This document shows, piece by piece, positions 61,118 to 64,000 of a stretch of DNA of 64,000 nt. The number at the start of each line of letters is the position of its first letter. Within the stretch, counting starts at the first letter, position 1. Position numbers and translations under genes: made by a program. The notes under the pieces are model-generated. The model was not told the DNA's origin. It made no database searches and saw nothing but the letters and a program-made list of their open reading frames with translations. Origin of the DNA: an uncultured Flavihumibacter sp. (GTDB lineage: Bacteria; Bacteroidota; Bacteroidia; Chitinophagales; Chitinophagaceae); contig CABHOY010000091.1 of assembly GCA_902168105.1 (NCBI GenBank), positions 62,001-126,000 on the forward strand, written 5' to 3'.

Positions 61118-63702
61118 ATATTGTTGGTACGTTTGAATAATGCAGGTCTGTATTTCAGATATGCGATGAGCAGCAGGCCGAGTACAATTAGTAACCATTC
61201 ATGAGGTTCCGGCACTGAACCTTTGCCTTTCAGTCCTGCATTTTTAAGACTGTTGTTGCTGTCTTCAATATTAAAGCGGTCATAGTCTGCCTGTGTTTCC
61301 AATACTACCAGACTAGATAAGGGCGTTACTACGTATGCTTCCGCCGCTTCCGCTACCAGTGTATCACTTTCAGCACCACCGGTCAGCAGGTGTGGTCCCA
61401 TGGCATGCATGATATGATTGTAGGCAAATAAGCGCTTCAGATGATCCGGTGCTGTGGAGACTTCCGTACCAGGTGTGCGGGTAATGGTCATACCGGCAGT
61501 TTCTATCACAACACAGTTGTCATTTTCAATACTTGCCGGGAAACGGTGATCGTCCAATAAGTTTTGCAGGCCGGCGATATCACCCTGGTCATATCGGAAA
61601 GTCCGGCATTCCTTGAGTGTTCGCAGGTAAGGAGATAGTTCTCCTCCGAGATTGTAGAGCATTACATGCTGGTTGCCGCCCAGCCACTTTTTCAGGGCCC
61701 GTATGAAAGGCGTCCGCTCCATATTATTCTGATCCTGCATAAGAGATACCTCTTCGAGATCGCTTATTGCCGGAGAATTAGCAACACCTTTGGTAATGAC
61801 AAGCGCGGTAGCTGGTTGAGTGATCTGGAAAAACGGGAACAGACTGAAGCGGTTCTCAGCAGCCTGCTCAAACAGGCCTGTACTATTTTCTCCTGTTACC
61901 TGCTCCATCTTATCATCAGCGTATACCCAGACACGTTTGTTCTTCAGCAAAGCGAGTGCACTATTGTACTCCTGTTTGCTCCAGGCATTATTGACATCGA
62001 GGTATACATCAGAGATATCCGCAGCGGCCAGTTCTTTTCTGTAAGGAGACAAGGTAAATACCTGGTTGTTGTGACTGAACAACTTGTGCACCAGTCCTTC
62101 ATCTTTAAAGGAAACTTCCCAGTCAGGCATGTAGGAGCCTGCCGCGGTCAGGCGGCCATCGCTTTCTTTACTGAAGATGCCTGACTTGTCGAGACCCACT
62201 GGTGGTGTTTCAAAGGAAACGTCAACATGTTCTCCCGTGCCGACTGTAGATGGGCCATCGAAATAAATATTACGGTATATCAGTTTGCCATGTTCGAGCG
62301 ACAATGGTGCGGTGATACCGATCTTAAACTGGCGTTCTTCATTATCGAGTATGGGGAATACCCTGACAGTAACAGTATTTCCTTCCTGCCAGTGTACGAC
62401 TGAAGGATCGCGCTGTTCAACGCCTACAATAGTTTTGTAAGCACTATCCGCTTTTGCTTTTGTAGTGAGGATACCTTTTTCTTCCTTATTATTGATCCAG
62501 AGGGACAGTGAAGAAACGACCGCTCCTTCGGGAAGATGAAAAATGTAAATAGCCTCTTCACTGTTTCTCCATCTTCCGCGACTGGCATTTCTCATATTCC
62601 TTACGCTAACCGTTTTTTCTGTGTATGCCATTCTTAACCGTGGCCATATGCGGGCAGCGGTCTGCACATGTGTAGTTTGCAGATCATCTCCTGACCACAG
62701 ACGTTCTTCTGCCTGGTAACGGGAATCATACGTAGACTTCAGCACTTTTATACGTTCTTCCTCATACATTGCCGAGTTACCCCCTAATGCAGCGGCGATC
62801 ATTACAAGTGGGTCATGTGTTTTTCCTTCATTCCACCTGGATGGACCAACGCCAAAAAAAGAGTCGCTTCCTCCCCAGGTATTGGGAGTTGTATATACCA
62901 TATCAGCTTTCAGTATCCTCTCCGTAATGAAATCAGGACTAATATGTTGGGCAACGTTTAACCAGCCGGGCAAGTAAGTCCCCCTTGTAACGGACTTTTG
63001 ACAAATCCTATCCATCTCCACTACTTTAACCCTCCATACAACCGAGTATACCATCACAATCAGCAGCGTAGTACCGATACCGGACAAGAATGCCAGTTTA
63101 TAAGCCCGCTTCTTCGCGTAACTGCGGAGGAACAAGCGGATGGTATATAAACTAAATAAAAGCGGTACGAAGGCATGCAGGGAAATACCAAAGAAAAAGC
63201 TCGCAATGATACCAAATATCATATAGGTGCCGACATAGATGGTCATATAGAGAAAGCAACAGAAAGATAATCCCAGCAGGCAGAACATGGCCACGCGTAC
63301 CGGTACGGGCATCACGCGCAAAAAGGCAAAGGCTGCGTAGTTAACAGCACAGAGCACGATCGTTATGGCAAACCATGTTGTCGATACTTCGAAGATGGTA
63401 AAATAGCGGTTCAGGGAGTATGCACTGACCAAAAACATCAGCAGAAAGAGAAAGAAAGGATGTAGTCCTTCCCTACCCTTCCGTAAACGTCCGCTAAACA
63501 ATAAAACACAAAAATAGAATACGGTGATGGTGTGATTGATACAGAACCAGACGAATCCTTCTTCTATAGGTATCAGATCAGGTAGAAAATCAGGCATCAG
63601 GAATACGATCAGTGAAATGCTTAAGAAAACAAGTCCTGACTGATAGACATTGTCATTAAAACGCTTTCTAATAATTTTCAAAGGTATAGATTGTCTGTTC
63701 AT
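61114..63702 (-). CDS. XrtN-system VIT-domain membrane protein
   Basis: An 862-residue protein with about six or seven N-terminal transmembrane helices (residues 15-250), a VIT-like domain (near 370-490, with AIYIFHLPEGAVVSSLSLWI and WQEGNTVTVRVFPILDNEERQF), a von Willebrand-like region after it, and a short PEP-CTERM-type end: SVPEPHEWLLIVLGLLLIAY followed by basic RPALFKR. That tail is the recognition signal for an exosortase. I chose the ATG at 63702 (MNRQSIPLKII) over a TTG frame start thirty codons earlier. The next gene, overlapping by four bases, is exosortase N. Exosortase N normally pairs with such a single VIT-domain substrate. The substrate being polytopic is notable. Confidence 0.9.
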   Translation of the reverse strand: MNRQSIPLKIIRKRFNDNVYQSGLVFLSISLIVFLMPDFLPDLIPIEEGFVWFCINHTITVFYFCVLLFSGRLRKGREGLHPFFLFLLMFLVSAYSLNRYFTIFEVSTTWFAITIVLCAVNYAAFAFLRVMPVPVRVAMFCLLGLSFCCFLYMTIYVGTYMIFGIIASFFFGISLHAFVPLLFSLYTIRLFLRSYAKKRAYKLAFLSGIGTTLLIVMVYSVVWRVKVVEMDRICQKSVTRGTYLPGWLNVAQHISPDFITERILKADMVYTTPNTWGGSDSFFGVGPSRWNEGKTHDPLVMIAAALGGNSAMYEEERIKVLKSTYDSRYQAEERLWSGDDLQTTHVQTAARIWPRLRMAYTEKTVSVRNMRNASRGRWRNSEEAIYIFHLPEGAVVSSLSLWINNKEEKGILTTKAKADSAYKTIVGVEQRDPSVVHWQEGNTVTVRVFPILDNEERQFKIGITAPLSLEHGKLIYRNIYFDGPSTVGTGEHVDVSFETPPVGLDKSGIFSKESDGRLTAAGSYMPDWEVSFKDEGLVHKLFSHNNQVFTLSPYRKELAAADISDVYLDVNNAWSKQEYNSALALLKNKRVWVYADDKMEQVTGENSTGLFEQAAENRFSLFPFFQITQPATALVITKGVANSPAISDLEEVSLMQDQNNMERTPFIRALKKWLGGNQHVMLYNLGGELSPYLRTLKECRTFRYDQGDIAGLQNLLDDHRFPASIENDNCVVIETAGMTITRTPGTEVSTAPDHLKRLFAYNHIMHAMGPHLLTGGAESDTLVAEAAEAYVVTPLSSLVVLETQADYDRFNIEDSNNSLKNAGLKGKGSVPEPHEWLLIVLGLLLIAYLKYRPALFKRTNNI

Positions 63703-63919
63703 AATTGATTCACTTTGAATTACAAAGCATACAGGGTTAAAAAAACAGGCTATGGCCTGTGTTGCTTGTTTAATATCTACTTTGAAATGCAAAGTAAGTA
63801 AAAGAAAATGATCTGTGCAAATTCCATGTCAAAAAAAAGTGCTATCTTCTGACATCGCGACCTGCCTTCCCAGGTATAATATTTGGTCCTGTAATTATAA
63901 CACATTAAACGACAACACG

Positions 63920-64000
63920 ATGAAAGCAATCTGGCAGAACGAGGTCATAGCGGAAAGCGATAGTACTGTGGTAGTCGAGAACAATCATTACTTTCCTCCA
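63920..64000 (+). CDS. DUF427-domain protein (partial, right edge)
   Basis: The first 27 codons of a gene that runs off the window: MKAIWQNEVIAESDSTVVVE followed by NNHYFP. This opening is typical of DUF427 proteins, small beta-rich proteins (about 90-125 residues) of uncertain function found across bacteria. The ATG at 63920 is clear. The VIT gene start at 63702 lies on the opposite strand, so the two genes diverge from a shared 217-base region. Confidence 0.85.
   Translation, partial: MKAIWQNEVIAESDSTVVVENNHYFPP

Noticed and set aside
63703..63792. Longer N-terminus of the VIT protein
   Set aside because: The upstream start is TTG and the added residues do not look like a family start, whereas the ATG at 63702 gives a normal leader to the first helix.

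Overview
The window looks like a chromosomal segment of a member of the Bacteroidota, most likely a Chitinophaga-like Chitinophagaceae. Support for this: a type IX secretion (T9SS) sorting domain, a SusC-style plug motif, an exosortase N / VIT-domain pair, A-rich leaders instead of Shine-Dalgarno sites, lipoproteins and SusD-era domain styles, and at least one promoter-like TAnnTTTG box. No rRNA, tRNA, CRISPR array, integrase or insertion sequence was seen. Taxonomy is inferred from gene style only.

Region by region. 1-4.4 kb holds two small membrane proteins, a lineage-type hypothetical protein and a CPBP-family membrane protein. 4.7-19.05 kb is one-directional: a CotH-kinase lipoprotein, then a compact cluster of a DUF4402 protein, a PapD-like periplasmic chaperone, a 2649-residue T9SS-sorted repeat protein, a second DUF4402 protein of identical length (171 aa) and a large outer-membrane usher-like protein. 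I read this as a chaperone-usher-like surface-structure locus merged with T9SS cargo, and it is the best candidate here for an undescribed system.

19.05-29.2 kb (minus strand) is a complete L-rhamnose route: symporter RhaT, bifunctional rhamnulose-1-phosphate aldolase/lactaldehyde dehydrogenase, isomerase RhaI, kinase RhaB, the L-lactate oxidation proteins LutABC, mutarotase RhaM and a GyrI-like ligand-binding protein. LutABC would turn the lactate made from lactaldehyde into pyruvate. 29.4-36.7 kb has a lipoprotein, a PAS histidine kinase, an LLM flavin oxidoreductase with an operator-like palindrome at its promoter, a PIF1-type helicase and an exported-looking SAM hydrolase.

36.8-44.5 kb carries a cysteine-rich copper-binding protein overlapping an HD hydrolase, a four-gene MacAB-TolC-type efflux operon and a GH51 arabinofuranosidase. 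44.9-47.2 kb holds a striking secreted protein made of DTANF heptads, a 100-bp perfect palindrome, an outer-membrane barrel protein and a small lipoprotein-like gene. 47.4-50.5 kb is a copper module (small HMA chaperone, CopA ATPase, AraC regulator with an HMA-like N-terminus).

50.6-57.1 kb encodes an alpha-2-macroglobulin with an intact CxEQ thioester and an inserted SusC-type regulatory/plug segment, plus a lipoprotein. 57.1-59.8 kb is a full hybrid phosphorelay kinase. 60.1-63.7 kb is exosortase N with its PEP-CTERM-tailed VIT substrate, and a DUF427 gene begins at the right edge. Three copies of a GC-rich hairpin element, each with its own tandem repeat, sit just downstream of minus-strand genes at 20.7, 28.1 and 33.4 kb.
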